Positions 49,377 to 57,504 of a DNA stretch of 64,000 bases are shown here, in pieces. Numbering within the stretch: the stretch's first letter is position 1; every line of letters starts with the position of its first letter. This DNA comes from Anaerolineae bacterium (GTDB lineage Bacteria; Chloroflexota; Anaerolineae; Aggregatilineales; Phototrophicaceae): assembly GCA_019912965.1 (NCBI GenBank), contig JAIOHM010000201.1, positions 1 to 64,000 of the forward strand, in the 5' to 3' direction. Under the pieces are notes generated by a model. It did not search any database, was not told where the DNA came from, and saw only the letters and a list, made by a program, of their open reading frames with translations. The position numbers were made by a program, and so were the translations under genes.

Positions 49377-51815
49377 ATGGATGGGCATCTGTTCCTGAGC
49401 TATTCACGCCAGCAGTTTTATTTTGCCGAGTCGCTGGCGATTCACCTTCAGCAAAAAGGCATTCCCATCTGGTTTGATATGCAGCAGCTAGAGCCGGGGA
49501 AGGATTGGGCAGAGGGCATCCAGCGCGGTTTGGTGAACAGTGCCGGATTGGTGCTGGTGGCCTCGCGGGCGGCGCTGGCTTCGCCTTATGTGCGGCTGGA
49601 ATGGGAAGCGGCGCTAAAAGATAATAAACCGGTTTATGTCGTTCTGTTTGAATCTGTCTCCCTGCCCGATGAACTGCTCTCGACGCCGATTTTTGATCTG
49701 CGCGCGGATTTCAACCGGGGTGTTGAACGGCTGGCAAAAAGCATTCAGGAAAATGTGCCGCATAATGATCGCATCCCCGCCGACAATCCGCTGCATTTGC
49801 CGACCCGACTCTCGCGCCCCGTGTTGACGGTTGCGGCGGCTATTTTCCTCGTCGGGTTGGTTGTTTTATGGGGCGCGTCTGGCATCAATGATCTTTTCCC
49901 GTGGTATTACCCGAACGAATTCGTCAACAGTATCACACTGGCTTATGTGATTTTCGGGCTGTATTTGTCTTACCAGTCATGGCGTTTTATCCGGCGGCAG
50001 CGGATTGATTTCACCCGGATTTATTTGTATCTGTTCGCTATCGCAGGTTTACTTTCAAGCGGATTCACTGCCTTGAACGTCTGTCTGAATCTCATGCTGC
50101 CGCATAGTTCGCGTTATTGGGTGTCAGCCGTTGGCTTCACCGTTATCCCCATTCTGCTAGGCTGGCTCTGGTGGCGGGCGGCGCAGTTGATGTCCAATTC
50201 GCCGGATATTTTGCGGTGGATGCCTACCGGGGATGCGTCCCAGAATATACGCGTCCGGCTGAATAGCAAACAGCGACCCCGAATCATTTCGCTGCCGCCC
50301 ACGCCGAAAGTTTTTAAGCTGCATTATCACACTGCCGATTCGCGCATTGCCGCCCAGATCACCAATATGCTGGTCAAACATGGTTTTCGTATGGTGCGCG
50401 GTGATGAAGAAGTTGGGCAGCATATTGCGGTGGTTTCCAATTTCACCGCCCAATTGGAAGCCGCCAACTTGCCCAACGCTATAAACGTGGTGGCTTCGGG
50501 CATCAGCATTCCCGGCGACATCCGCCAGCTTAACGCCATCCAGTGGGTAGATTACCGGACTCGTTCCCGTCAGCAGCTTCATGCGTTGGGTGAATACTTG
50601 CAGGAAGCGGCGGATGGCCGGAAAGATCAGCGTTTTTATAGCCTGAATGTGGTGCCGGAAAGCCTGAACAAAATGGTCATGCCCAATGGGGTGCGGTTGT
50701 TCACCTATTTTTTGGCCGGATTAGCCGCTGGCTATTTGGGCGTGGGGCTTTTCGGGTTGTTGGGAACGCTGTTCGATATGGATATTTCGGCAGTGACGAT
50801 TGTGGGGCTTCCGCTGGGGTTGATTTTATTCGGCTTACGGTCGGCGGTGCTAAATCGACTCATTACCCCAATGTGGATTCCGGTTGTCCTGATTATCTGT
50901 GCGGGAATCGGCATTGTGTTGCAGGTGCGGTTTGATAGTTTTGAACCCGCTATCCTGTACATCCCGGTTAGCGCGCTGATGGTGTTTTATTGGGATGTGC
51001 TGCAAAACTGGTTGCCCACTGCAAATTCGCTATCGCGGCGGACGCAAACGCTGGCGGCTTCCACATGGAAACCCATCTGGCGCTTGAACATTGTTTTGAT
51101 CGTCCTCAATCTGGGGATAATGATGATGCCATTCGGACTTCGCAGCACCGGACCAACCCAAATCGCCCAGGCGGTCTTTGATCCATCCCAGTGTGGGCCA
51201 GAGCCAACCGCTACCCTCTGGCCGACCCGCATTCCGAGTCCAACTGCTGTCCCCGGACAAACCGCTGTCCCGACAAGAACTCCGACTCCACAACCGACCC
51301 GGCCTGCTTTACGGCTTGAAGCCCTACGTTTTGAGCCAATGGTGACGCTGTTGGGTGCGCCAATGCCCGGTGTTGATGAAGAACCAATTTTGGCATCGTT
51401 GGACACCATGCGCGACGACTATTTTAAGGATGTGGGTGAACTCGAATGGTTCGACGCTTTTATTTATGCAGCCGATGAATACATGGTGGCGTCTGCCTGG
51501 AAGTTCCAATCGACAGGCGAGTTATCCGCTGGGCTGACTCCAGATGAATTGATTAGCCAAACGGCTGCGCGGATGATGCAGGAAAATCCGGGTATTCAAT
51601 GGCAGCAGGACGAACGCTGGACAGTAGGGCAGCTCCGATTATGGTTGATTGCCCTGAACCGACCCGCAGCCGATACCGCGCCAGAGCGTACCGAATGGCT
51701 TGTGAGTGTGCAGGGCGAGACGCCTTACCTGTTTTATATTTATGGCGATACCAAGTGGATGAGTTGGAGTGTGGAGTTTTTGCTGGATATGTTGGATTCA
51801 CTGCGCCCAATCTGA
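49377..51815 (+). CDS. TIR-domain multi-pass membrane protein
   Basis: 813 residues. The N-terminal TIR domain (1-125) has HLFLSYSRQQFYFAESLAIH, GIPIWFDMQQLEPGKDW, then VASRAALASPYVRLEWEAAL with Glu75 at the usual catalytic NADase position. About four membrane helices follow. Next comes a cytoplasmic domain that looks like a second, degenerate TIR (KLHYHTADSRIAAQITNMLV; GQHIAVVSNFTAQ), then a further four or so helices. A Thr/Pro linker (TRTPTPQPTRPA) leads to an outer domain of about 150 residues (EWFDAFIYAADEYMVASAW). Start ATG 49377 with GGGGGA upstream. First gene of a likely three-gene unit. Confidence 0.75.
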   Translation: MDGHLFLSYSRQQFYFAESLAIHLQQKGIPIWFDMQQLEPGKDWAEGIQRGLVNSAGLVLVASRAALASPYVRLEWEAALKDNKPVYVVLFESVSLPDELLSTPIFDLRADFNRGVERLAKSIQENVPHNDRIPADNPLHLPTRLSRPVLTVAAAIFLVGLVVLWGASGINDLFPWYYPNEFVNSITLAYVIFGLYLSYQSWRFIRRQRIDFTRIYLYLFAIAGLLSSGFTALNVCLNLMLPHSSRYWVSAVGFTVIPILLGWLWWRAAQLMSNSPDILRWMPTGDASQNIRVRLNSKQRPRIISLPPTPKVFKLHYHTADSRIAAQITNMLVKHGFRMVRGDEEVGQHIAVVSNFTAQLEAANLPNAINVVASGISIPGDIRQLNAIQWVDYRTRSRQQLHALGEYLQEAADGRKDQRFYSLNVVPESLNKMVMPNGVRLFTYFLAGLAAGYLGVGLFGLLGTLFDMDISAVTIVGLPLGLILFGLRSAVLNRLITPMWIPVVLIICAGIGIVLQVRFDSFEPAILYIPVSALMVFYWDVLQNWLPTANSLSRRTQTLAASTWKPIWRLNIVLIVLNLGIMMMPFGLRSTGPTQIAQAVFDPSQCGPEPTATLWPTRIPSPTAVPGQTAVPTRTPTPQPTRPALRLEALRFEPMVTLLGAPMPGVDEEPILASLDTMRDDYFKDVGELEWFDAFIYAADEYMVASAWKFQSTGELSAGLTPDELISQTAARMMQENPGIQWQQDERWTVGQLRLWLIALNRPAADTAPERTEWLVSVQGETPYLFYIYGDTKWMSWSVEFLLDMLDSLRPI

Positions 51816-51833
51816 CTTTATTCACCCTGCTCG

Positions 51834-51857
51834 GTGGATTATAATCAATCCACTTTT
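51834..51857 (+). promoter_or_regulatory. Dyad with TATAAT in its loop
   Basis: GTGGATT and AATCCAC flank ATAATC and are followed by TTTT. The structure can be read as a weak terminator after the TIR gene or as a promoter (TATAAT 51840-51845) for the next gene inside an operator-like dyad. Confidence 0.4.
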
Positions 51858-51883
51858 GGCTTAAGCACTACAGCAGGTGTGTA

Positions 51884-52387
51884 TTGAATTTACCGCGACT
51901 ATTATGGATTGGGCTGGGTGTGATCGCTGCAATAGCGGTGATTGTGGTCGTGACGCTGGCATTGACGCCGCAGGCCACCAATCCGGCTTTTGATGCTGCC
52001 ACCACCTTTATGAATGCCGCCGGGACGGGCGACGAAACCACTGCCTTTCCCCTGTTGAACGCGACAATGCAGGAATGGGTCGCCGCGAATTGTCCCGAAG
52101 GGCAGGCTTCAGCCTGTGTACAGGGTTACATCCCGCCGGAATGGGGCGAATTAATCAAGGCCGTTTTCCGCCGTGCCGCGCCGGATGGTAATCGTGCGTG
52201 GGATGTAGAACTGATTGCCACTTACGAAAAAGACACCGGAGCCAGTGGCGTTTGTTCCTATTTCCGCATCGAGCAGGAAGACGATGATGTGTGGCGTATC
52301 ACGGGATGGGCGGGATTCCTGTGGTGTGGCGATGCCCGTTCGCGTACGATGGCGACCAACGCCGAAACCCCTAATCGAGCACCATGA
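51884..52387 (+). CDS. Membrane-anchored NTF2-like/DUF4878-type protein
   Basis: 167 residues. One N-terminal helix (WIGLGVIAAIAVIVVVTLAL) anchors an outer domain that opens NPAFDAATTFMNAAGTGDET with a small helix-turn, contains two or three cysteines, and ends in a W-R-I-T-G-W strand. The layout (signal anchor, A-x-x-F-x-x-A-x-x-x-G-D, beta half) fits NTF2-like accessory domains. TTG start at 51884 with CAGGTG upstream. Its stop shares ATGA with the lipoprotein gene. Likely part of the TIR gene set. Confidence 0.6.
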   Translation: MNLPRLLWIGLGVIAAIAVIVVVTLALTPQATNPAFDAATTFMNAAGTGDETTAFPLLNATMQEWVAANCPEGQASACVQGYIPPEWGELIKAVFRRAAPDGNRAWDVELIATYEKDTGASGVCSYFRIEQEDDDVWRITGWAGFLWCGDARSRTMATNAETPNRAP

Positions 52388-52803
52388 ACAAGTTCCGCGT
52401 TTATTTATTGACCCTTTTGCTGCTGGCAGGCTGTATCCCGGCGGGCGTGCCAGAAAATCTGGATGATACGCCGGGGCCGTCAGTTGTTGTAACCGACCGT
52501 GAAGTTACCGGGGAAGTCTTCACAGCACGTTACCCGGCGGGCTGGCGCATCATCACCGGGGAAGCCAGCGTCCCGCAATCGGTAATTTTCGTCGCCCCGG
52601 ACGAGGTTTCGACCATTCAACTGCGCGTGGGGCATTTGGAAGAAGCCGCTTTCCCGGCTGATCGTCAAACCGATGTTCGTGCGGTGACGCTGGCCGATGG
52701 CACAACCATCACTGCCATATTGACCGCACCCCCCGAAACCTTCGATTCGCTGCTGCCCACTTTCGAAGCCGTGATCGAATCGGTTCGTGCTTCCAGTGAA
52801 TAA
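52384..52803 (+). CDS. Small lipoprotein with PsbP-like domain
   Basis: 139 residues. Signal with lipobox LLLLAGC, so it is acylated at Cys and held at the outer face of the membrane. The domain has GEVFTARYPAGWRIITGE and SVIFVAPDE, and ends LLPTFEAVIESVRASSE. This is the same one-domain form as each half of the protein at 23216-24373. It starts inside the stop of the preceding gene and ends the TIR-led set. Confidence 0.7.
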   Translation: MNKFRVYLLTLLLLAGCIPAGVPENLDDTPGPSVVVTDREVTGEVFTARYPAGWRIITGEASVPQSVIFVAPDEVSTIQLRVGHLEEAAFPADRQTDVRAVTLADGTTITAILTAPPETFDSLLPTFEAVIESVRASSE

Positions 52804-52810
52804 TTGAAAT

Positions 52811-52834
52811 AAAAGGGCGTCCCGCAAGACGCCC
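52811..52834 (-). terminator. Intrinsic terminator
   Basis: GGGCGTC and GACGCCC with a 6-base loop, followed on the minus strand by TTTTATTT. It serves the SH3b/FecR-like gene and perhaps the lipoprotein gene in the other direction. Confidence 0.7.
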
Positions 52835-52867
52835 ACATAGTTGAGTGATTATGAACAGTCAGCGGCG

Positions 52868-54202
52868 CTAACCGCCATTCCCGTTACCGCCTCCGTTACC
52901 ACCGCCATTCCCATTCCCATTTCCGTTGCCGCCAGCATTGCTGTTGCCGCCGCCTGTACCGCTGCCATCGCCTTGACCGTTGTTGCCATCTTTGTTGCCT
53001 TGATCACAACTCTGACCGGGGCAGGGATCGCAGCTATTGCCCGGACACGTCAATGGGTCAGCAGCATCACACACGGGCGGACATGTTGAGCCGTCCGTTC
53101 CAATGCTGGCATCAGTCGTTGTGCTTAAATCATCAAGCACCGTTTCAAGTTCTTCAGGGGTCAGTGGCGCATGGATGGTAATCTGCCGTTCCAGCAGGCT
53201 GATAGGCAGATTTTTAAAGCGCGCATCGTCATACGCTGTCGGAAGCGAAGGCGACCCACTGGGTTTCAGGTCAGTATCCATCGGGACAATAATCTGCGTC
53301 CCGGCCATAGCCGTATACTGTACACCGCGTGCCTCAACAGTAGCATGGCCTTCCAATGCCGAAATCACCATATCGCCGTTAGCTTGCGCTTGGAAGTGAA
53401 TCGTCGAACCCATGTCGATCTTCACTTCGTTAATCCACAGTCGGATTTCGCCCACACCTTCCGGCGTCTGGATGAGCATTCCGCTTTCCGGTACAGCATC
53501 GCACGAAATTGCGTCGTTTCCACTCTGGAAGTAGAAAGCCTGCATTGGGCGTAATCCCGGTTGCGACGCCTCAGCAATATTCAGTGTATTCAGATCGCTG
53601 TCAGTCGTCAGCAGGTCAGCCAGTACCCAACCTTGTTCACCATAATTCGGCAGTTCGACGCGCAGCCAGCTATCATCAGCCAAACGCTGAACAGCCGTCA
53701 CGGTTTGCCCCGGTTCAAGCACCCCAACCACACCTGCTGCTGCATTCGGCAAACGGCGAACATTGACATAGCTGTCAACCGCAACCGTCATGTCCAAAAA
53801 TGTTGGAACAGGAACACTGTTTTCCAGCGAGACATCACCAAAGGCTAATAGGGTAACGCTGTGGGTTCGGGTTTCTGGCAGATTGGCCTGCAACCGCATA
53901 AGTGCCACACCCCACATGCCAGTATCGACCTGCATGGGCGAAAGGCGCATGGACTGGATAGAGGCGACATCAACCTGATCGCCTGCTGTGGTGAAAGCAA
54001 AATCATCAATTCCCGGTTGCGGATCGGCTTCGACCATCATATAACCATAACAGGCACGATTGCGCCCGGTTGAGTCGCAAACCTGATCGGTAGTTGCCAG
54101 CGCCTCGGTCACGGTGGCTGGGCAATCTTGCGCCAGCACCAGAATCGGTGCGGTAGCCAGCACCAGTAAACATGTCCAGATTAAAATACGTAAATGTTTC
54201 AT
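52868..54202 (-). CDS. Secreted SH3b and FecR-like protein with Gly/Asn-rich tail
   Basis: 444 residues. A signal peptide (ILIWTCLLVLATAPILVLAQ) is followed by a domain with several cysteines (CPATVTEALATTDQVC; RACYGYMMVEADPQPG). An SH3b module is next (DSYVNVRRLPNAAAGVVGVL...QGWVLADLL), then a FecR-like beta segment (GDMVISALEGHATVEARGVQ; AGTQIIVPMD). A Cys-rich patch (CPPVCDAADPLTCPGNSCDP) precedes a terminal run of about 40 residues of Gly and Asn. The tail codons are a GGC/AAT/GGT array, prone to length change. Likely a surface protein; function unknown. Confidence 0.7.
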   Translation of the reverse strand: MKHLRILIWTCLLVLATAPILVLAQDCPATVTEALATTDQVCDSTGRNRACYGYMMVEADPQPGIDDFAFTTAGDQVDVASIQSMRLSPMQVDTGMWGVALMRLQANLPETRTHSVTLLAFGDVSLENSVPVPTFLDMTVAVDSYVNVRRLPNAAAGVVGVLEPGQTVTAVQRLADDSWLRVELPNYGEQGWVLADLLTTDSDLNTLNIAEASQPGLRPMQAFYFQSGNDAISCDAVPESGMLIQTPEGVGEIRLWINEVKIDMGSTIHFQAQANGDMVISALEGHATVEARGVQYTAMAGTQIIVPMDTDLKPSGSPSLPTAYDDARFKNLPISLLERQITIHAPLTPEELETVLDDLSTTTDASIGTDGSTCPPVCDAADPLTCPGNSCDPCPGQSCDQGNKDGNNGQGDGSGTGGGNSNAGGNGNGNGNGGGNGGGNGNGG

Positions 54203-54433
54203 AAATCCTTGTGCCTGTTGCTCCTGTTAGCGGTCTGAGCATAGAGTTCGAGGCAGGCACGGCCTCCTTTTCTGTATAGCCTTCATAATTCATTATAACG
54301 CCGTTATTGGTGTAGTTGTTACACCGCCATCGGGAACACGGGAGCAATTGCTTCAGAATTTACAGTTAATTCACAAAATCACGTCATGGCACAAACCATC
54401 GTGTGTCAAAGCCACCAAACAACCCCAACGTGT

Positions 54434-54439
54434 TATAAT
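54434..54439 (+). promoter_or_regulatory. -10 element TATAAT before transketolase
   Basis: GTTATAAT 45 bases before the start. The -35 is weak. Confidence 0.45.
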
Positions 54440-54483
54440 TTTTGTATCTTCACATTATTGACTATCATTCAGGAGAAATGCTC

Positions 54484-56472
54484 GTGACTCCCGACCTGCA
54501 AACGCTGGCGATCAACACCATTCGCACCTTATCCATTGACGCGGTACAGAAGGCTGATAGCGGCCATCCCGGTTTGCCGATGGGCGCGGCGCCGATGGCT
54601 TATACACTCTGGCAGAATCACCTGCGCCATAACCCTCATGACCCCAAATGGGCAAACCGCGACCGTTTTGTCCTGAGTGCGGGTCACGGCTCAATGCTGA
54701 TTTATTCCCTCTTGCACCTGACAGGTTATGACCTTTCATTGGATGAACTCAAAAACTTCCGTCAATGGGGCAGCAAAACCCCCGGTCATCCCGAATATGG
54801 TCACACCCCCGGCGTTGAAACCACCACTGGCCCGCTGGGACAGGGTGCGGCAACCGCCGTCGGTATGGCGCTGGCAGAAGCCTATCTGGCGTCTTATTTC
54901 AATCGTCCCGGTCATGAAATCGTCAATCATCACACCTATGCGCTGGTTGGCGATGGCGATTTGATGGAAGGTGTTTGTACAGAAGCCGCTTCATTAGCCG
55001 GAACATGGGGACTGAATAAGCTGATCTGGTTGTACGACGATAACCTGACCACGCTGGACGGCCCAACCAGTATGATCTTCACCGAAGATGTGGATGCCCG
55101 TTTCCGTTCTTATGGATGGCACACCCTGCGCGTCGAAGATGGCAACGATGTCAGCAAAATCAACAACGCTATTTATGCCGCCAAAGCCATGACCGACGCC
55201 CCCACCATCATCCTGATTCGCACGGTGATCGGTTACGGCAGCCCCAACAAACAGGGCAGCAGCAAAGCGCACGGTTCGCCTTTAGGCAAGGACGAAATCA
55301 AACTGGTGAAAGAAGGTTTTGGCTGGCCGCAGGAAGACTTTTACATCCCCGGCGAGGCGCTGGAACACTTCCGCGAGGCGGTCGCGCACGGCGCAGAACT
55401 GGAAGAAAAATGGAACGCCCTTTTCCAGAAGTGGCGCGCGGAATTCCCCGAACTCGCGGCGGAATGGGACTCGGTCATGCGCGGCGAACTACCCGCAGGT
55501 TGGGATAAAGATATTCCAGTTTGGGCAGAGGGCAAGGGTGTCGCCACCCGCAATGCTTCCGGCGATGTTTTGAACGCCATCGCCAAACACATCCCGACCA
55601 TGATCGGCGGCGATGCGGATTTGGCAGGCAGCACCAAGACGCTCATCAAAGGCGCGGAAAACACGGGCGAAGGCAAAGCCGCTGCCCGTAATTTGCGCTT
55701 TGGTGTCCGTGAACACGCGATGGGCGCAATCGTCAATGGTCTGGCGTTGCACGGTGGCATCATCAAGCCCTACAGCGCCACCTTCCTCACCTTTAGCGAT
55801 TACATGCGTGGCGCAATCCGTTTAGGTGCGCTGATGAGCGTCCCAGCGATTTATGTATTCACCCACGACAGCATCGGCTTGGGCGAAGACGGCCCAACCC
55901 ATCAGCCGATTGAACATTATCTCGCGCTGACTGCCATCCCCAATCTGACCGTATTCCGTCCTGCCGATGCTAACGAAACCGCTGCCGCGTGGCACACCGC
56001 CATGACGCTTCAGAATCCTGCGGTGCTGATCTTCACCCGGCAGGATTTACCCCCGCTGGTAGGCGATCATGTGCGTGTGGGTGTGGCGAAGGGCGGTTAT
56101 GTGCTGGCGGATAGCAGCGGCGCACCGGAATTGATCCTTATCAGCCGGGGCAGCGAAGTCCATATCGCGCATGAAGCCTATAAGACGTTGACCGCCGAGG
56201 GCATAAAAGTCCGTCTGGTTTCCATCCCATCGTGGAATCTGTTTGAAAAACAGGACGCAGCCTATAAGGAAAGCGTGCTGCCGAAGGCCGTGCGGAAGCG
56301 CGTCAGCATCGAAGCCGGCGTCACGATGGGCTGGGATCGGTACGTAGGTTTGGATGGTGTGAGCATCGGCCTCGACCACTTCGGAGCCAGTGCCCCTTAC
56401 GAAACCCTCTACCGCGAATTCGGCCTGACAACCGACGCCGTGATAAAAGCCGCCAAATCCCTGCTGAAGTAA
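54484..56472 (+). CDS. tkt: Transketolase
   Basis: Transfers two-carbon ketol units in the pentose phosphate or Calvin-type cycle, using thiamine diphosphate. NTIRTLSIDAVQKADSGHPG and LPMGAAPMAYTLW open the family. SAGHGSMLIYSLLHLTGY, GPLGQGAATAVGMA and VGDGDLMEGVCTEA (the G-D-G cofactor motif) follow, then LTIGLGEDGPTHQP-type (FTHDSIGLGEDGPTHQPIEH) and a C-terminal VSIEAGVTMGWDRYVG. 662 residues, standard. AGGAG at 54471-54475 is only two bases from ATG 54478, so GTG 54484 is the better start. Closed by a strong terminator. Confidence 0.95.
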   Translation: MTPDLQTLAINTIRTLSIDAVQKADSGHPGLPMGAAPMAYTLWQNHLRHNPHDPKWANRDRFVLSAGHGSMLIYSLLHLTGYDLSLDELKNFRQWGSKTPGHPEYGHTPGVETTTGPLGQGAATAVGMALAEAYLASYFNRPGHEIVNHHTYALVGDGDLMEGVCTEAASLAGTWGLNKLIWLYDDNLTTLDGPTSMIFTEDVDARFRSYGWHTLRVEDGNDVSKINNAIYAAKAMTDAPTIILIRTVIGYGSPNKQGSSKAHGSPLGKDEIKLVKEGFGWPQEDFYIPGEALEHFREAVAHGAELEEKWNALFQKWRAEFPELAAEWDSVMRGELPAGWDKDIPVWAEGKGVATRNASGDVLNAIAKHIPTMIGGDADLAGSTKTLIKGAENTGEGKAAARNLRFGVREHAMGAIVNGLALHGGIIKPYSATFLTFSDYMRGAIRLGALMSVPAIYVFTHDSIGLGEDGPTHQPIEHYLALTAIPNLTVFRPADANETAAAWHTAMTLQNPAVLIFTRQDLPPLVGDHVRVGVAKGGYVLADSSGAPELILISRGSEVHIAHEAYKTLTAEGIKVRLVSIPSWNLFEKQDAAYKESVLPKAVRKRVSIEAGVTMGWDRYVGLDGVSIGLDHFGASAPYETLYREFGLTTDAVIKAAKSLLK

Positions 56473-56487
56473 TAATTAGTAACCACT

Positions 56488-56522
56488 TGGGAGCGGATAA
56501 TCCCCAATCCGCTCCCATTTTA
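56488..56522 (+). terminator. Intrinsic terminator of tkt
   Basis: TGGGAGCGGAT / ATCCGCTCCCA, 11-base arms with an 8-base loop, followed by TTTTATTT. Confidence 0.85.
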
Positions 56523-56551
56523 TTTCCCATATTTCCAATAGAACAAAAATC

Positions 56552-56581
56552 TTGACTCTCTGGTGACTTGAGGGTTTATCC
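56552..56581 (+). promoter_or_regulatory. MerR-type promoter with long spacer and dyad
   Basis: TTGACT (-35) and TTATCC (-10) are separated by 18 bases. Between them lies an imperfect dyad (ACTCTCTGG / CTTGAGGGT). This is the layout MerR proteins distort to activate or autoregulate, placed 39 bases before the regulator gene. Confidence 0.55.
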
Positions 56582-56619
56582 TTACATCAGCCCTGAGGAC
56601 TTGAGACAGTGAGCGCTAC

Positions 56620-57459
56620 ATGATTAAGATCGGTGAATTCTCTAAACTGGTACAGATTTCCGTTCCGACATTACGCTATTACGATCAGGTGGGTTTGCTC
56701 AAACCCATCGAAGTAGATCGTTTTACGGGTTATCGCTACTACTCCGCCAGCCAACTGCCTCGCTTGCATCGAATCATTGCCCTGAAGGGACTGGGTTTTT
56801 CACTGGAAGAAATTACTAAGGCGCTGGATGAAGACCTGAGCATTGAGCAAATGCGCGGTATGCTCCGGCTTCGTCACACCCAGATCAGCCAGGAACTTGC
56901 CGAGGTTCAAAATCAGCTTCAGGAAGTGGAAGTCCGGTTGCAACAGATCGAACGGGAAGAACAACTCTCAACCTACGATGTCATTCTGAAGCAGGTTGAA
57001 CCGCTGTTGGTTGCCTCCGTCCGGGCAATTCTCCCCGACCACAGCGCAGTTGGAACGCTGTTCGCTGAAGTTTACGAGGCCATTGTCCCGCGTGTGAACG
57101 AAGCACTCGGCCCGCATCCCGGCGAAGGCGGAACAACGCTCGTCCTCTGGTACGATCAGGAACACAAAGATGAAAATGTAGATGGGGCTGCCGCTTTCAT
57201 GCTGCGCTGTCGTGTTCCGGACTGTGGGCGGATGAAAGTTCATGAACTGCCCGCCGCTACGATGGCGGCTACCGTTCATCACGGTTCCTACAATACGATT
57301 GGTGAAGCGCATGAGGCCGTTCTCAAATGGATTGAGGCCAATAACTACCGCATTGTGGGAGCTGACCGGGAAATTAACATCTACAACTCCACGCCCATCC
57401 GGCGGGATGACCCCTCGTATGTGACCGAAATTCAATATCCGGTGGAAAAGTCCGTTTAA
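56620..57459 (+). CDS. MerR-family regulator with GyrI-like ligand domain
   Basis: 279 residues, BmrR-like. The winged helix-turn-helix is IKIGEFSKLVQISVPTLRYYDQVGLLKP, shown here by IGEFSKLVQIS and TLRYYDQVGLL, with YRYYSASQLPRL as the wing. A coiled dimer helix (ISQELAEVQNQLQEVEVRLQ) is followed by the GyrI-like effector domain (EVYEAIVPRVNEALGPHP; EINIYNSTP; EIQYPVEK). The wing residues and coiled coil are intact. The ligand is probably a hydrophobic cation or drug. The promoter at 56552 is likely its own operator. No exporter is adjacent. Confidence 0.85.
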   Translation: MIKIGEFSKLVQISVPTLRYYDQVGLLKPIEVDRFTGYRYYSASQLPRLHRIIALKGLGFSLEEITKALDEDLSIEQMRGMLRLRHTQISQELAEVQNQLQEVEVRLQQIEREEQLSTYDVILKQVEPLLVASVRAILPDHSAVGTLFAEVYEAIVPRVNEALGPHPGEGGTTLVLWYDQEHKDENVDGAAAFMLRCRVPDCGRMKVHELPAATMAATVHHGSYNTIGEAHEAVLKWIEANNYRIVGADREINIYNSTPIRRDDPSYVTEIQYPVEKSV

Positions 57460-57471
57460 TCAAAAGAGGAT

Positions 57472-57496
57472 AGGGCGGATTAACGCAATCCGCCCT
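57472..57496. terminator. Stem-loop between convergent genes
   Basis: AGGGCGGATT / AATCCGCCCT, 10-base arms, 5-base loop, between the MerR gene and the L,D-transpeptidase gene. The T-run is weak, so it is probably a bidirectional terminator. Confidence 0.65.
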
Positions 57497-57504
57497 GATT
57501 GTTG

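Noticed and set aside
49377..52803. Thoeris defence system
   Set aside because: No ThsA-type SIR2/SLOG or other effector partner is near the TIR gene, and the neighbours are surface proteins.
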